From: Stutzerimonas kunmingensis
GTDB lineage: Bacteria; Pseudomonadota; Gammaproteobacteria; Pseudomonadales; Pseudomonadaceae
Length of the DNA: 64,000 bases
Reading direction: 5' to 3'
NCBI RefSeq assembly: GCF_014764705.1
Contig: NZ_JACXXG010000009.1
Location: 62,001 to 126,000 of the forward strand
The translations under genes and the position numbers were made by a program. Shown one piece after another: positions 45,524 through 55,784 of this stretch (its first letter is position 1; the number at the start of each line of letters is the position of its first letter). The notes below the pieces were generated by a model that had not been told where the DNA came from, ran no database searches, and saw only the letters and a program-made list of their open reading frames with translations.

Positions 45524-46407
45524 CTCTTCCTTCTGCCGGTCAGCGTTTCCGTGACGCCGTCGCCAGCGAGCATCCGCTCCAGGTCGTCGGCGCGATCAAC
45601 GCCAACCACGCCTTGCTGGCCAAGCGTGCCGGCTTCAAGGCCATCTATCTGTCCGGCGGCGGCGTTGCTGCCGGCTCGCTGGGTCTGCCGGATCTTGGCA
45701 TCACCGGGCTCGACGATGTGCTGACCGACGTGCGCCGCATCACCGATGTCTGTGATCTGCCGCTGCTGGTGGATGTCGACACCGGCTTCGGCTCCTCCGC
45801 GTTCAACGTGGCGCGTACCGTCAAGTCGATGATCAAGTTCGGCGCCGCGGCGATCCACATCGAGGACCAGGTCGGTGCCAAGCGTTGCGGCCATCGTCCA
45901 AACAAGGAAATCGTCTCGCAGCAGGAGATGGTCGACCGCATCAAGGCGGCCGTGGACGCGCGCACCGACGACAGCTTCGTGATCATGGCGCGTACCGATG
46001 CGCTGGCGGTGGAAGGTCTGAACTCCGCTCTGGATCGTGCCGCGGCCTGCATCGAAGCGGGTGCCGACATGATCTTCCCCGAGGCCATCACCGAGTTGGC
46101 GATGTACAAGACCTTCGCCGACCGCGTGCAGGCGCCAATACTGGCCAACATCACCGAGTTCGGTGCCACGCCGCTTTACACCACCGAAGAGCTGGCCAGC
46201 GTCGACGTCTCCCTGGTGCTCTACCCGCTGTCGGCGTTCCGTGCCATGAACAAGGCCGCGGAAAATGTCTACACCGCGCTGCGCCGTGACGGCACGCAGA
46301 AGAACGTGATCGACACCATGCAAACCCGCATGGAGCTCTACGATCGCATCAACTATCACACGTTCGAGCAGCACCTCGACGCGCTGTTCGCTCAGAAGAA
46401 GAGCTGA
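45520..46407 (+). CDS. prpB: 2-methylisocitrate lyase PrpB
   Basis: This 295-aa enzyme splits 2-methylisocitrate into pyruvate and succinate, the last step of propionate oxidation. It is a PEP mutase/isocitrate lyase-type barrel: [25 protein letters not shown] (metal site), [17 protein letters not shown] (active-site loop with Cys) and [14 protein letters not shown]. The start overlaps the gntR stop (ATGA) and has GAAAGGGG upstream. It is coupled with the regulator. Confidence 0.96.
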   Translation: MTLPSAGQRFRDAVASEHPLQVVGAINANHALLAKRAGFKAIYLSGGGVAAGSLGLPDLGITGLDDVLTDVRRITDVCDLPLLVDVDTGFGSSAFNVARTVKSMIKFGAAAIHIEDQVGAKRCGHRPNKEIVSQQEMVDRIKAAVDARTDDSFVIMARTDALAVEGLNSALDRAAACIEAGADMIFPEAITELAMYKTFADRVQAPILANITEFGATPLYTTEELASVDVSLVLYPLSAFRAMNKAAENVYTALRRDGTQKNVIDTMQTRMELYDRINYHTFEQHLDALFAQKKS

Positions 46408-46411
46408 CCAG

Positions 46412-46442
46412 AAGGCCCCATTGGGTTTGCCAATGGGGCCTT
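46412..46442 (+). other. Intergenic hairpin between prpB and prpC
   Basis: AAGGCCCCATTG and CAATGGGGCCTT are perfect 12-base arms around a 7-base loop. The right arm is followed by only a short T stretch, so it may be a partial terminator or an mRNA-stabilising end rather than a full stop. Confidence 0.75.
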
Positions 46443-46502
46443 TGCGATCCATTTTTCAACGTGATTTGCAGTATCCAGAACAAATCCAAGAAGGAGATAG
46501 CA

Positions 46503-47630
46503 ATGGCTGAAGCAAAAGTTTTGAGCGGCGCGGGCCTGCGCGGACAGATCGCCGGACAGACCGCCCTGTGTACCGTGGGCAAGACCGGTGCCGGGTTGAC
46601 CTATCGTGGTTACGACGTGCGCGACCTGGCAGCCGAGTGCGATTTCGAGGAAGTGGCCTACCTGCTGTTCTACGGTGAGCTGCCGAACACCCAGCAGCTG
46701 GCCGATTACAAGAGTCGCCTGAAGACCATGCGTGACCTGCCGCAGGCACTGAAGGAAGTGCTGGAACGCATCCCGGCTAGCGCTCATCCGATGGATGTCA
46801 TGCGTACCGGTTCGTCCGTACTTGGCACGCTGGAGCCGGAGCTCAGCTTCGACCAGCAGCGCGACGTGGCCGAGCGGCTGATGGCCGCTTTCCCGGCGAT
46901 CATGTGCTACTGGTATCGCTTCACCCACGACGGTGTTCGCATCAACTGCACCAGCGACGAAGAGACCCTGGGCGGCCATTTCCTCGCTCTGCTGCACGAC
47001 AAGAAGCCGAGCGATCTGCACGTCAAGGTGATGAACGTCTCGCTGATCCTCTACGCCGAGCACGAGTTCAACGCCTCGACCTTTACCGCTCGTGTCTGTG
47101 CTTCGACGCTGTCCGACCTCTATTCGTGCGTGACCGGTGCCATCGGTTCGCTGCGCGGTCCGCTGCATGGCGGCGCCAACGAAGCGGCGATGGACATGAT
47201 CGAGCAGTGGAAGAGTCCGGAAGAAGCCCGCGAAGCGATCCTCGGCATGCTCGAGCGCAAGGACAAGATCATGGGCTTCGGCCACGCGATCTACAGCGTT
47301 TCCGACCCGCGCAACGAGGTGATCAAGGTCTGGGCCGAAAAGCTCGCGGATGAAGTGGGCGACACCGTGCTTTATCCGGTCTCGGTGGCTGTCGACGAAA
47401 CCATGTGGGAGCAGAAGAAGCTCTTCCCGAACGCCGACTTCTACCATGCGTCCGCCTATCACTTCATGGGCATCCCGACCAAGCTGTTCACGCCGATCTT
47501 CGTCTGCTCGCGCGTCACCGGCTGGGCGTCCCATGTGTTCGAACAGCGCAGCAACAACCGGATCATTCGGCCGAGCGCCGAGTACATCGGTCCGGAGCAG
47601 CGCAAGGTTGTCCCGATCGCCCAGCGTTGA
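46503..47630 (+). CDS. prpC: 2-methylcitrate synthase PrpC
   Basis: This 375-aa citrate synthase-family enzyme condenses propionyl-CoA with oxaloacetate. Catalytic segments are visible: His in GPLHGGANEAAMDM, His in MGFGHAIYSVSDPRN and the Asp region near FYHASAYHFMGIP. The start at 46503 is preceded by AAGGAGATAG. The length fits the short bacterial methylcitrate synthases rather than the ~430-aa GltA. It is the third gene of the operon. Confidence 0.95.
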   Translation: MAEAKVLSGAGLRGQIAGQTALCTVGKTGAGLTYRGYDVRDLAAECDFEEVAYLLFYGELPNTQQLADYKSRLKTMRDLPQALKEVLERIPASAHPMDVMRTGSSVLGTLEPELSFDQQRDVAERLMAAFPAIMCYWYRFTHDGVRINCTSDEETLGGHFLALLHDKKPSDLHVKVMNVSLILYAEHEFNASTFTARVCASTLSDLYSCVTGAIGSLRGPLHGGANEAAMDMIEQWKSPEEAREAILGMLERKDKIMGFGHAIYSVSDPRNEVIKVWAEKLADEVGDTVLYPVSVAVDETMWEQKKLFPNADFYHASAYHFMGIPTKLFTPIFVCSRVTGWASHVFEQRSNNRIIRPSAEYIGPEQRKVVPIAQR

Positions 47631-47635
47631 TCGGA

Positions 47636-47663
47636 GCGGGGAGCTCGTCGTCGGGCTCCCCGC
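47636..47663 (+). other. Intergenic hairpin between prpC and acnD
   Basis: GCGGGGAGC and GCTCCCCGC are perfect 9-base arms around a 10-base loop, just after the prpC stop and without a T run. It probably affects mRNA processing or relative expression rather than termination. Confidence 0.7.
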
Positions 47664-47704
47664 ACCTTGCCCCACAGAACATTACTGAATTGGGTTCTTC
47701 CGGC

Positions 47705-50308
47705 ATGAATACACAACACCGCAAACCTTTGCCAGGCACTGGGCTTGACTACTTCGATACCCGCGAGGCGATCGAAGCCATTCAGCCGGGCGCCTACGAC
47801 AAGCTGCCCTATACCTCCCGCGTGCTGGCCGAACAGCTGGTGCGTCGCTGTGAGCCCGAAGCGCTGACCGATTCGCTGAAGCAGATCATCGAGCGCAAGC
47901 GCGATCTGGACTTCCCCTGGTATCCGGCGCGCGTGGTCTGCCACGACATCCTCGGCCAGACCGCGCTGGTCGACCTCGCCGGTCTGCGCGATGCGATCGC
48001 GGAGCAGGGCGGCGACCCGGCGAAGGTCAACCCGGTTGTTCCGACCCAGCTGATCGTCGACCACTCCCTGGCGGTTGAATTTGCAGGCTTCGATCCCGAT
48101 GCGTTCGAGAAGAACCGCGCCGTCGAGGAGCGCCGCAACGAGGACCGCTTCCACTTCATCGAGTGGACCAAGACCGCGTTCAAGAACGTCGACGTGATCC
48201 CGGCCGGCAACGGCATCATGCACCAGATCAATCTGGAGAAGATGTCGCCGGTGATCCAGGCCCGCGGCGGTGTGGCCTTCCCGGATACCTGTGTCGGTAC
48301 CGACTCGCACACCCCGCACGTCGATGCGCTGGGTGTGATCGCCATCGGCGTTGGCGGCCTGGAGGCCGAAACCGTGATGCTCGGTCTGCCTTCAATGATG
48401 CGCCTGCCTGACATCGTCGGCGTACGTCTGACCGGCAAGCGTCAGCCTGGCATCACCGCCACCGATATCGTCCTCGCGCTGACTGAGTTCCTGCGCAAGG
48501 AACGTGTGGTCGGGGCCTGGGTCGAGTTCTTCGGCGAAGGCGCCGACAGCCTGACCATCGGTGATCGCGCGACCATCTCCAACATGTGTCCGGAATACGG
48601 CGCCACCGCTTCGATGTTCTACATCGACCAGCAGACCATCGATTACCTCAAGCTGACCGGTCGCGAGCCGGAGCAGGTTGCGCTCGTCGAACAGTACGCC
48701 AAGGAAACGGGCCTGTGGGCGACGGCTCTGGAAGGCGCCGAATACGAGCGCGTGCTCGAATTCGACCTGTCCAGCGTGGTGCGCAACATGGCGGGCCCGT
48801 CCAACCCGCACAAGCGTCTGCCGACCTCGGCGCTGCACGAGCGTGGCATCGCCGACGAAGACAAGCTGGCTGCGGCGCGCGCCGAAGAGGCCGAAGGTCT
48901 GTTGCCCGATGGTGCGGTGATCATTGCCGCCATCACCAGCTGCACCAACACCTCCAACCCACGCAACGTGGTGGCCGCCGGCCTACTGGCGAAAAAGGCC
49001 AACGAGTTGGGCCTGGTGCGCAAGCCCTGGGTGAAGACGTCCTTCGCGCCGGGTTCCAAGGTCGCCAAGCTGTACCTGGAAGAAGCTGGGCTGCTCAGCG
49101 AGCTGGAAAAACTAGGTTTCGGCATCGTCGCCTACGCCTGCACCACCTGCAACGGCATGTCCGGTGCGCTGGATCCGGTGATCCAGCAGGAGATCATCGA
49201 GCGCGACCTGTACGCCACTGCAGTTCTCTCCGGTAACCGCAACTTCGATGGCCGTATCCACCCGTATGCCAAGCAGGCCTTCCTTGCCTCGCCGCCGCTG
49301 GTGGTCGCGTACGCCATCGCCGGTACCGTGCGTTTCGATATCGAGCAGGACGTGCTGGGCACCGACAAGAACGGCAACCCGATCACCCTGAAGGACCTCT
49401 GGCCGACCGACGAGGAGATCGACGCCATTGTCGCGTCCTCGGTGAAGCCCGAGCAGTTCAAGCAGATCTACATCCCGATGTTCGATCTGGGCACCATCGA
49501 GGAAGCCAAGAGCCCGCTGTACGACTGGCGCCCGATGTCGACCTATATTCGCCGCCCTCCGTACTGGGAAGGCGCGCTGGCCGGCGAGCGTACGCTCAAG
49601 GGCATGCGTCCGCTGGCGATCCTGCCGGACAACATCACCACCGATCACCTGTCGCCATCCAACGCCATCCTGCTGGATTCGGCCGCCGGTGAGTACCTGG
49701 CCAAGATGGGCCTGCCGGAAGAGGACTTCAATTCCTACGCAACCCACCGTGGCGACCATCTGACCGCGCAGCGGGCGACGTTCGCCAACCCGCAGCTGGT
49801 CAACGAGATGGCGGTGGTCGACGGCAAGGTGCAGAAGGGTTCGCTGGCGCGCGTCGAGCCGGAAGGCAAGGTGATGCGCATGTGGGAAGCCATCGAAACC
49901 TACATGACTCGCAAGCAGAACCTGATCATCGTGGCCGGTGCCGACTACGGCCAGGGCAGCTCGCGTGACTGGGCGGCCAAGGGCGTGCGCCTGGCCGGTG
50001 TCGAGGTGATCGTCGCCGAAGGCTTTGAGCGTATCCACCGCACCAATCTGGTCGGCATGGGCGTGCTGCCGGTCGAGTTCAAGCCAGGCACCACGCGCCT
50101 GACTCTTGGCCTTGATGGCACCGAAACCTTCGATATCGAAGGTGAGCTGTCGCCGCGCTGCGATCTGACCCTGGTCATTTATCACAAGAGCGGTGAAGAA
50201 ACCCGCGTCCCGGTCACCTGCCGTCTCGACACCGCGGCCGAAGTCAGCGTGTATCAGGCTGGCGGCGTGCTGCAGCGTTTCGCCAAGGACTTCCTCGGGC
50301 AGGCGTGA
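47705..50308 (+). CDS. acnD: Fe/S-dependent 2-methylcitrate dehydratase AcnD
   Basis: This 867-aa AcnA-like aconitase dehydrates 2-methylcitrate to 2-methylaconitate in the AcnD/PrpF route. The cluster ligands lie in ITSCTNTSNP and ACTTCNGMSG. Substrate-site segments DTCVGTDSHTPHVDALG and GADYGQGSSRDWAAKG are intact. The frame is open 100 codons upstream through the prpC 3' end, but the ATG at 47705 begins the real protein (MNTQHRKPLPGTGLDYFDTR). It depends on PrpF, encoded next. Confidence 0.96.
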   Translation: MNTQHRKPLPGTGLDYFDTREAIEAIQPGAYDKLPYTSRVLAEQLVRRCEPEALTDSLKQIIERKRDLDFPWYPARVVCHDILGQTALVDLAGLRDAIAEQGGDPAKVNPVVPTQLIVDHSLAVEFAGFDPDAFEKNRAVEERRNEDRFHFIEWTKTAFKNVDVIPAGNGIMHQINLEKMSPVIQARGGVAFPDTCVGTDSHTPHVDALGVIAIGVGGLEAETVMLGLPSMMRLPDIVGVRLTGKRQPGITATDIVLALTEFLRKERVVGAWVEFFGEGADSLTIGDRATISNMCPEYGATASMFYIDQQTIDYLKLTGREPEQVALVEQYAKETGLWATALEGAEYERVLEFDLSSVVRNMAGPSNPHKRLPTSALHERGIADEDKLAAARAEEAEGLLPDGAVIIAAITSCTNTSNPRNVVAAGLLAKKANELGLVRKPWVKTSFAPGSKVAKLYLEEAGLLSELEKLGFGIVAYACTTCNGMSGALDPVIQQEIIERDLYATAVLSGNRNFDGRIHPYAKQAFLASPPLVVAYAIAGTVRFDIEQDVLGTDKNGNPITLKDLWPTDEEIDAIVASSVKPEQFKQIYIPMFDLGTIEEAKSPLYDWRPMSTYIRRPPYWEGALAGERTLKGMRPLAILPDNITTDHLSPSNAILLDSAAGEYLAKMGLPEEDFNSYATHRGDHLTAQRATFANPQLVNEMAVVDGKVQKGSLARVEPEGKVMRMWEAIETYMTRKQNLIIVAGADYGQGSSRDWAAKGVRLAGVEVIVAEGFERIHRTNLVGMGVLPVEFKPGTTRLTLGLDGTETFDIEGELSPRCDLTLVIYHKSGEETRVPVTCRLDTAAEVSVYQAGGVLQRFAKDFLGQA

Positions 50309-50320
50309 CCGGCCGTCCTC

Positions 50321-50393
50321 GTAGGGTGGATGGCGCTTTTCCATCCACCGCACCAGCCCGCGCGGTGGATCGGTCAAGCGCGATCCACCCTAC
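50321..50393. repeat. Palindromic repeat between acnD and prpF
   Basis: GTAGGGTGGAT and ATCCACCCTAC form the outer arms. Inside are two further hairpins, GTGGATGG/CCATCCAC (50326-50348) and GGTGGATCG/CGATCCACC (50364-50389). The GTAGGGTGGAT unit resembles a dispersed intergenic repeat seen in many proteobacterial genomes, so this is likely a REP/BIME-type element. Confidence 0.75.
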
Positions 50394-50424
50394 AACCCAT
50401 TCATCTTCCAGCCAGGACTCACTC

Positions 50425-51612
50425 ATGGCTCATCAAACCCAGATCAGAATTCCCGCGACCTACATGCGTGGCGGCACCAGCAAGGGCGTATTCTTCCGCT
50501 TGCGAGACCTGCCGGAAAGCTGTCAGGTGCCTGGCGCTGCGCGCGACAAGCTGTTCTTGCGCGTGATCGGTAGTCCCGACCCTTATTCAGCGCACATCGA
50601 CGGCATGGGCGGCGCAACGTCCAGCACCAGCAAATGCGTCATCCTGTCCAAGAGCACTCGACCTGATCATGACGTCGAGTATCTCTATGGTCAGGTGTCG
50701 ATCGACAAGCCCTTCGTCGACTGGAGCGGCAACTGCGGCAACCTTTCAACCGGCGCCGGCGCGTTCGCGCTGCATGCGGGCCTGGTGGATGCCGAGCGCA
50801 TTCCGCAGAACGGCACCTGTGTGGTGCGGATCTGGCAGGCCAACATCGGTAAGACCATCATCGCCCACGTGCCGGTGGCCAACGGCCAGGTGCAGGAGAC
50901 TGGCGATTTCGAGCTGGACGGCGTGACCTTTCCGGCTGCCGAGATCGTGCTGGAATTCCTTGATCCGTCCGACGACGGCGAGGAGGGCGGTTCGATGTTT
51001 CCCACCGGCAATCTGATCGATGAGCTGGAGGTCCCGGGCATCGGTACGCTCAAGGCGACCATGATCAGCGCCGGCATTCCCACTGTGTTCGTCAATGCCG
51101 AGGACATCGGCTACCAGGGCACAGAACTGCGCGAGGACATCAATGGCGATCCGGAGGCTCTGGCTCGTCTGGAGTCGATTCGTGTAGCCGGTGCTCTGCG
51201 AATGGGCTTGATCAAGACCGCGGAGGAGGCGCTGACCCGTCAGCACACGCCGAAGGTTGCGTTCGTTTCCCAGCCGAAAAGCTACCGTGCGTCTTCCGGC
51301 AAGAACATCGATGCAGGTGAGGTCGATCTGCTCGTGCGGGCGCTGTCCATGGGCAAGCTGCACCACGCCATGATGGGCACCTGTGCGGTGGCCATTGGCA
51401 CCGCGGCGGCAGTGCCCGGTACGTTGGTCAATTTGGCCGCAGGTGGTAGCGCGCGCCAGGCCGTGCGCTTCGGGCATCCGTCCGGCACGCTGCGGGTCGG
51501 TGCCGAGGCGAAGCAGATCGACGGTCAGTGGACGGTTACCAAAGCGATCATGAGCCGCAGCGCGCGCGTGCTGATGGAAGGCTGGGTACGTGTGCCAGGT
51601 GACACTTTCTGA
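50425..51612 (+). CDS. prpF: 2-methylaconitate cis-trans isomerase PrpF
   Basis: This 395-aa protein has the diaminopimelate epimerase-like fold: MRGGTSKGVFF at the N-terminus, GGATSSTSKCVIL, GNCGNLSTGAGAFAL and a C-terminal half with FVSQPKSYRASSGK. It isomerises the AcnD product so that an aconitase (AcnB, also encoded in this window) can hydrate it to 2-methylisocitrate. It is the last gene of the operon; a terminator follows. In many Pseudomonas a prpD gene comes next, and here it does not. Confidence 0.95.
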   Translation: MAHQTQIRIPATYMRGGTSKGVFFRLRDLPESCQVPGAARDKLFLRVIGSPDPYSAHIDGMGGATSSTSKCVILSKSTRPDHDVEYLYGQVSIDKPFVDWSGNCGNLSTGAGAFALHAGLVDAERIPQNGTCVVRIWQANIGKTIIAHVPVANGQVQETGDFELDGVTFPAAEIVLEFLDPSDDGEEGGSMFPTGNLIDELEVPGIGTLKATMISAGIPTVFVNAEDIGYQGTELREDINGDPEALARLESIRVAGALRMGLIKTAEEALTRQHTPKVAFVSQPKSYRASSGKNIDAGEVDLLVRALSMGKLHHAMMGTCAVAIGTAAAVPGTLVNLAAGGSARQAVRFGHPSGTLRVGAEAKQIDGQWTVTKAIMSRSARVLMEGWVRVPGDTF

Positions 51613-51657
51613 TGCGCTTCAACTGCCGGAAATCGAATTCTTCCGGCTGAAAAACGC

Positions 51658-51684
51658 AAAAAGTCCGCACCAAGCGGACTTTTT
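51658..51684. terminator. Bidirectional terminator between prpF and ppsR
   Basis: AAAAAGTCCGC-ACCAA-GCGGACTTTTT is a strong stem with A and T runs, placed between convergent prpF and ppsR. A second hairpin (GCCGGAA/TTCCGGC, about 51625-51647) lies just upstream. Confidence 0.93.
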
Positions 51685-51704
51685 GTTGTCTAGCGAAGCG
51701 GCAC

Positions 51705-52523
51705 TTATTTGAGTCGACGCTCGACGCCTTTCTCCACGAGGATCTTTGCAGAGATTTCTTCGACGGAGAAATGGGTCGAGTTGATGTAGTTGATGTTCTC
51801 GCGGCGGAACAGGCTTTCCACCTCGCGGACTTCGAATTCGCACTGAGCGAAGCTAGCATAACGACTGTTGGGTTTGCGTTCGTGGCGAATGGCGGCCAGG
51901 CGATCCGGGTCAATGGTCAAACCGAACAGTTTGTCCTTGTACTCCTTGAGGGCGCTCGGCAACTGCAGACGCTCCATGTCGTCCTCGGTCAAGGGGTAGT
52001 TGGCAGCGCGGATGCCGTACTGCATCGCCATATACAGGCAGGTCGGTGTTTTGCCGCAGCGGGAAACGCCGACGAGGATGAGGTCCGCCTTGTCGTAGTA
52101 GCGAGTGCGGGCGCCGTCATCGTTATCGAGGGCAAAGTTAACCGCCTCGATACGCTCCATGTAATTGGCGTTGTGGCTGATGGAGTGGGATTTACCAACG
52201 GAGTAGGAGGAACGTGACATCAGCTCATGTTCCAACGGCGCAAGAAAGGAAGAGAAGATGTCGATCATGAAGCCATTGGATTCGGCCAGAATGTCACGGA
52301 TTTCCTGGTTCACCAGGGTGTCGAATATGATCGGCCGGCCACCGTCCTTTTCCGCGGCATTATTGATTTGCTGTACCATGGCCCGCGCTTTTTCGGCGGT
52401 GTCTATGTATGGGCGGGTCAGCTTCGTGAAGGTGATGTTCTCGAACTGTGCCAGAAGACTCTGGCCCAGGGTTTCCGCGGTGATGCCTGTGCCGTCAGAA
52501 ATGAAGAAAGCAGTTCGTTTCAT
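51705..52523 (-). CDS. ppsR: PEP synthase regulatory protein (bifunctional kinase/pyrophosphorylase)
   Basis: This 272-aa DUF299-type protein starts [20 protein letters not shown] and has the P-loop [17 protein letters not shown] near residue 150. It inactivates PEP synthase by ADP-dependent phosphorylation of a Thr next to the catalytic His and reactivates it by phosphorolysis. It is divergent from ppsA, its target, across about 150 bases that hold both promoters. Confidence 0.95.
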   Translation of the reverse strand: MKRTAFFISDGTGITAETLGQSLLAQFENITFTKLTRPYIDTAEKARAMVQQINNAAEKDGGRPIIFDTLVNQEIRDILAESNGFMIDIFSSFLAPLEHELMSRSSYSVGKSHSISHNANYMERIEAVNFALDNDDGARTRYYDKADLILVGVSRCGKTPTCLYMAMQYGIRAANYPLTEDDMERLQLPSALKEYKDKLFGLTIDPDRLAAIRHERKPNSRYASFAQCEFEVREVESLFRRENINYINSTHFSVEEISAKILVEKGVERRLK

Positions 52524-52677
52524 GTGCCTTGGGCCTTAAGTCGAGAACGGTTCCCAGCTATAGTAGGCCCTTCGCCGAGCCCGGTTGGCGGGCATTGTTA
52601 CTTATTTTGCAGGGTCGGGCCACAGTCGTGCGGCCAGGCTCCGGTTGAGTTTCCAACACTAATGTGGAGAGATCACC

Positions 52678-55047
52678 TTGGTAGAGTACGTAGTTTCCCT
52701 CGATAAGCTCGGCAATCATGACGTTGAGCGTGTAGGGGGCAAGAACGCCTCCCTCGGCGAGATGATCAGCAACCTCGCAGGCGCGGGTGTTTCGGTGCCT
52801 GGCGGTTTCGCCACTACGGCCCAGGCCTATCGTGATTTCATGGAGCTCAGCGGTCTCAACGAGCAGATCCATGCGCTTCTCGATGCGCTGGACGTGGATG
52901 ACGTCAATGCCCTCGCCAAAGCTGGCGCGCAGATTCGTGGCTGGGTGATGGAAGCTGAATTCCCGCCTCAACTGGATGCCGACATCCGCACCGCATTCGC
53001 GGAAATGTCGGGCGGCAATGACAACATGGCGGTCGCGGTACGCTCCTCGGCCACCGCCGAAGACCTGCCGGATGCGTCTTTCGCCGGCCAGCAGGAAACC
53101 TTCCTCAATATACGCGGCGTGGACAACGTGATCCGCGCAACCAAGGAAGTGTTCGCTTCCCTGTTCAACGACCGTGCGATTGCCTATCGCGTGCACCAGG
53201 GCTTTGACCACAAGCTGGTTGCCCTGTCCGCCGGCGTGCAGCGCATGGTGCGCTCGGAAACCGGCACTGCAGGTGTCATGTTCACTTTGGACACCGAATC
53301 CGGCTTCCGCGGTGTGGTGTTCATCACCGGCGCCTACGGCCTGGGTGAGACTGTCGTTCAGGGCGCGGTCAATCCGGACGAATTCTATGTCCACAAGCAC
53401 ACGCTGGAAGCCGGTCGCCCGGCAATCCTGCGCCGCAACCTGGGCAGCAAGGCAATCAAGATGGTGTACGGCGCCGAAGCCAGCGCCGGCAAGTCGGTCA
53501 AGACGGTCGACGTCGACCAGGCCGATCGCATGCGCTTCTGTCTGACCGACGAAGAAGTGACCAACCTCGCCAAGCAGGCCATGACCATCGAGAAGCACTA
53601 CGGGCGTCCGATGGACATCGAGTGGGCCAAAGATGGCGACGACAACCAGTTGTATATCGTCCAGGCACGTCCGGAAACCGTTAAGAGCCGCAGCAGCGCC
53701 AATGTCATGGAGCGCTACCTGCTGAAGGAAAAAGGCACCGTGCTGGTCGAAGGTCGTGCCATCGGTCAGCGAATCGGCGCCGGCCCGGTCAAGGTCATCC
53801 ACGACGTCAGCGAAATGGACAAGGTTCAGCCGGGCGACGTGCTGGTTTCCGACATGACCGACCCGGATTGGGAACCGGTGATGAAGCGCGCCAGCGCCAT
53901 CGTCACCAACCGTGGCGGGCGCACCTGCCACGCGGCGATCATCGCTCGCGAGCTGGGGATTCCGGCGGTCGTGGGTTGCGGTAATGCCACCGAGTTGCTG
54001 AAGGACGGTCAGCGCGTGACCGTTTCCTGCGCCGAAGGCGACACCGGTCTGATCTTCGATGGCGAGCTGGGCTTCGACATTCGTCAGAACTCCATCGACG
54101 CCATGCCGGAACTGCCGTTCAAGATCATGATGAACGTCGGCAACCCTGACCGTGCCTTCGACTTCGCGCATCTGCCGAACGAGGGCGTCGGCCTGGCCCG
54201 CCTCGAGTTCATCATCAACCGCATGATCGGCGTGCACCCCAAGGCGCTGCTGAACTTCGACGGTCTGCCTGCAGATGTGAAGAGCAGCGTGGAGAAGCGC
54301 ATCGCCGGCTACGACGATCCCGTCAACTTCTACGTCGAGAAGCTGGTCGAGGGCGTAAGCACCCTGGCCGCCGCGTTCTGGCCGAAGAAGGTCATCGTGC
54401 GCCTGTCGGACTTCAAGTCGAACGAGTACGCCAATCTCATCGGCGGCAAGCTGTACGAGCCGGAAGAAGAGAACCCGATGCTCGGCTTCCGCGGTGCGTC
54501 CCGCTATATCAGCGATTCGTTCCGTGACTGCTTCGAGCTCGAATGCCGCGCGATGAAGAAAGTCCGCGACGTGATGGGCCTGACCAATGTCGAGCTGATG
54601 GTGCCTTTCGTCCGCACTCTGGGCGAAGCGTCGCAGGTCATCGATCTGCTGGCGAAGTACGGCCTCAAGCGCGGCGAGAATGGGCTGCGCGTCATCATGA
54701 TGTGCGAGCTGCCGTCCAATGCGCTGCTGGCAGATGAGTTCCTGGAGTTCTTCGATGGCTTCTCCATCGGCTCGAACGACATGACCCAGCTGACCCTCGG
54801 CCTGGACCGCGACTCCGGCATCATCGCCCACCTGTTCGATGAGCGTAATCCGGCGGTGAAAAAGCTGTTGGCCAACGCCATCCAGGCATGCAACAAGGCC
54901 GGCAAGTACATCGGTATCTGTGGTCAGGGTCCTTCGGATCACCCGGATCTGGCCAAGTGGCTGATGGAACAGGGCATCGAGAGCGTCTCCCTGAATCCGG
55001 ACTCGGTGCTCGATACCTGGTTCTTCCTGGCCGATCGCGAGATCTGA
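52678..55047 (+). CDS. ppsA: Phosphoenolpyruvate synthase PpsA
   Basis: This 789-aa enzyme converts pyruvate and ATP to PEP for gluconeogenesis. An ATP-grasp domain (from [32 protein letters not shown]) leads, then the swivelling phosphohistidine domain with His418 in [15 protein letters not shown], whose Thr is the PpsR target, and the PEP/pyruvate barrel ([26 protein letters not shown]). The start is a TTG at 52678 with GGAGAG nine bases upstream and the known N-terminus [11 protein letters not shown]; no in-frame ATG fits. Confidence 0.96.
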   Translation: MVEYVVSLDKLGNHDVERVGGKNASLGEMISNLAGAGVSVPGGFATTAQAYRDFMELSGLNEQIHALLDALDVDDVNALAKAGAQIRGWVMEAEFPPQLDADIRTAFAEMSGGNDNMAVAVRSSATAEDLPDASFAGQQETFLNIRGVDNVIRATKEVFASLFNDRAIAYRVHQGFDHKLVALSAGVQRMVRSETGTAGVMFTLDTESGFRGVVFITGAYGLGETVVQGAVNPDEFYVHKHTLEAGRPAILRRNLGSKAIKMVYGAEASAGKSVKTVDVDQADRMRFCLTDEEVTNLAKQAMTIEKHYGRPMDIEWAKDGDDNQLYIVQARPETVKSRSSANVMERYLLKEKGTVLVEGRAIGQRIGAGPVKVIHDVSEMDKVQPGDVLVSDMTDPDWEPVMKRASAIVTNRGGRTCHAAIIARELGIPAVVGCGNATELLKDGQRVTVSCAEGDTGLIFDGELGFDIRQNSIDAMPELPFKIMMNVGNPDRAFDFAHLPNEGVGLARLEFIINRMIGVHPKALLNFDGLPADVKSSVEKRIAGYDDPVNFYVEKLVEGVSTLAAAFWPKKVIVRLSDFKSNEYANLIGGKLYEPEEENPMLGFRGASRYISDSFRDCFELECRAMKKVRDVMGLTNVELMVPFVRTLGEASQVIDLLAKYGLKRGENGLRVIMMCELPSNALLADEFLEFFDGFSIGSNDMTQLTLGLDRDSGIIAHLFDERNPAVKKLLANAIQACNKAGKYIGICGQGPSDHPDLAKWLMEQGIESVSLNPDSVLDTWFFLADREI

Positions 55048-55066
55048 CGGTTGAGTCGGTAACAAA

Positions 55067-55090
55067 AAACGGGGCGTCAGCCCCGTTTTC
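55067..55090 (+). terminator. Terminator after ppsA
   Basis: AAAACGGGGC-GTCA-GCCCCGTTTTC forms a G/C-rich stem with a T run, 20 bases after the ppsA stop. Confidence 0.9.
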
Positions 55091-55213
55091 GTTGGCGCTG
55101 ATAATCGTCATTCCAGCGATTTCGTTCCGCCTAGAGCGTCCAGCGGCTAATATGCGCGCCTATATGGCTGTACGCTGGATGTCGCCGTAATTTCCAAGCA
55201 GAAGGAGTTTCCC

Positions 55214-55702
55214 ATGCAATACGTCACGCCTGATCTGTGCGATGCCTATCCGGACCTGGTGCAGGTCGTCGAGCCGCTGTTCAGCAACTTCGGTGGTCGC
55301 GATTCCTTCGGTGGCGAGATCGTGACCATCAAGTGTTTCGAGGACAATTCGCTGGTCAAGGACCAGCTCGACGTCGACGGTGCGGGCAAGGTGCTGGTGG
55401 TCGACGGCGGCGGCTCGCTGCGTCGTGCGCTGCTGGGTGATATGCTTGCCGAGAAAGCCGCACGCAATGGTTGGGAAGGTCTGGTTATCTATGGTTGCGT
55501 TCGTGACGTCGATGTTCTCGCGCAGACCGAGCTTGGCGTTCAGGCCCTGGCCAGTCATCCCATGAAGACCGACAAGCGCGGCATCGGTGATCTCAACGTT
55601 CCGGTGACGTTTTGCGGTGTGACGTTCCGTCCCGGTGAATACGTATACGCCGATAACAACGGCATCATCGTGTCGCCTGAGCCGCTTTCCATTCCGGAGT
55701 AA
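55214..55702 (+). CDS. rraA: Ribonuclease E activity regulator RraA
   Basis: This 162-aa protein has the RraA/DlpA fold: [40 protein letters not shown] and [20 protein letters not shown] (the Arg-Asp pair). It binds and inhibits RNase E in E. coli; homologues can also act as hydroxymethylglutarate/oxaloacetate lyases. AAGGAG precedes the ATG. It is monocistronic, bounded by terminators. Confidence 0.94.
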   Translation: MQYVTPDLCDAYPDLVQVVEPLFSNFGGRDSFGGEIVTIKCFEDNSLVKDQLDVDGAGKVLVVDGGGSLRRALLGDMLAEKAARNGWEGLVIYGCVRDVDVLAQTELGVQALASHPMKTDKRGIGDLNVPVTFCGVTFRPGEYVYADNNGIIVSPEPLSIPE

Positions 55703-55739
55703 AGCCGGCTCTAACGGCTGTGCGTGCCATCATTCCTGA

Positions 55740-55760
55740 GCCCGGCGATGCCGGGCTTTT
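55740..55760 (+). terminator. Terminator after rraA
   Basis: GCCCGGC-GAT-GCCGGGC followed by TTTT, 38 bases after the rraA stop and just before the CorA-like gene. Confidence 0.85.
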
Positions 55761-55784
55761 CATGACCAGCGACGGAACGGATAG

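Noticed and set aside
47405-47704. N-terminal extension of AcnD
   Set aside because: It overlaps the end of prpC; known AcnD proteins begin at the ATG at 47705.
50321-50393. Rho-independent terminator between acnD and prpF
   Set aside because: Stems are strong but no T run follows, and prpF belongs functionally to the operon; it looks like a dispersed palindromic repeat.
52558-55065. An 835-codon open frame antisense to ppsA
   Set aside because: It mirrors the ppsA reading frame; ppsA itself has complete catalytic motifs and a ribosome-binding site.
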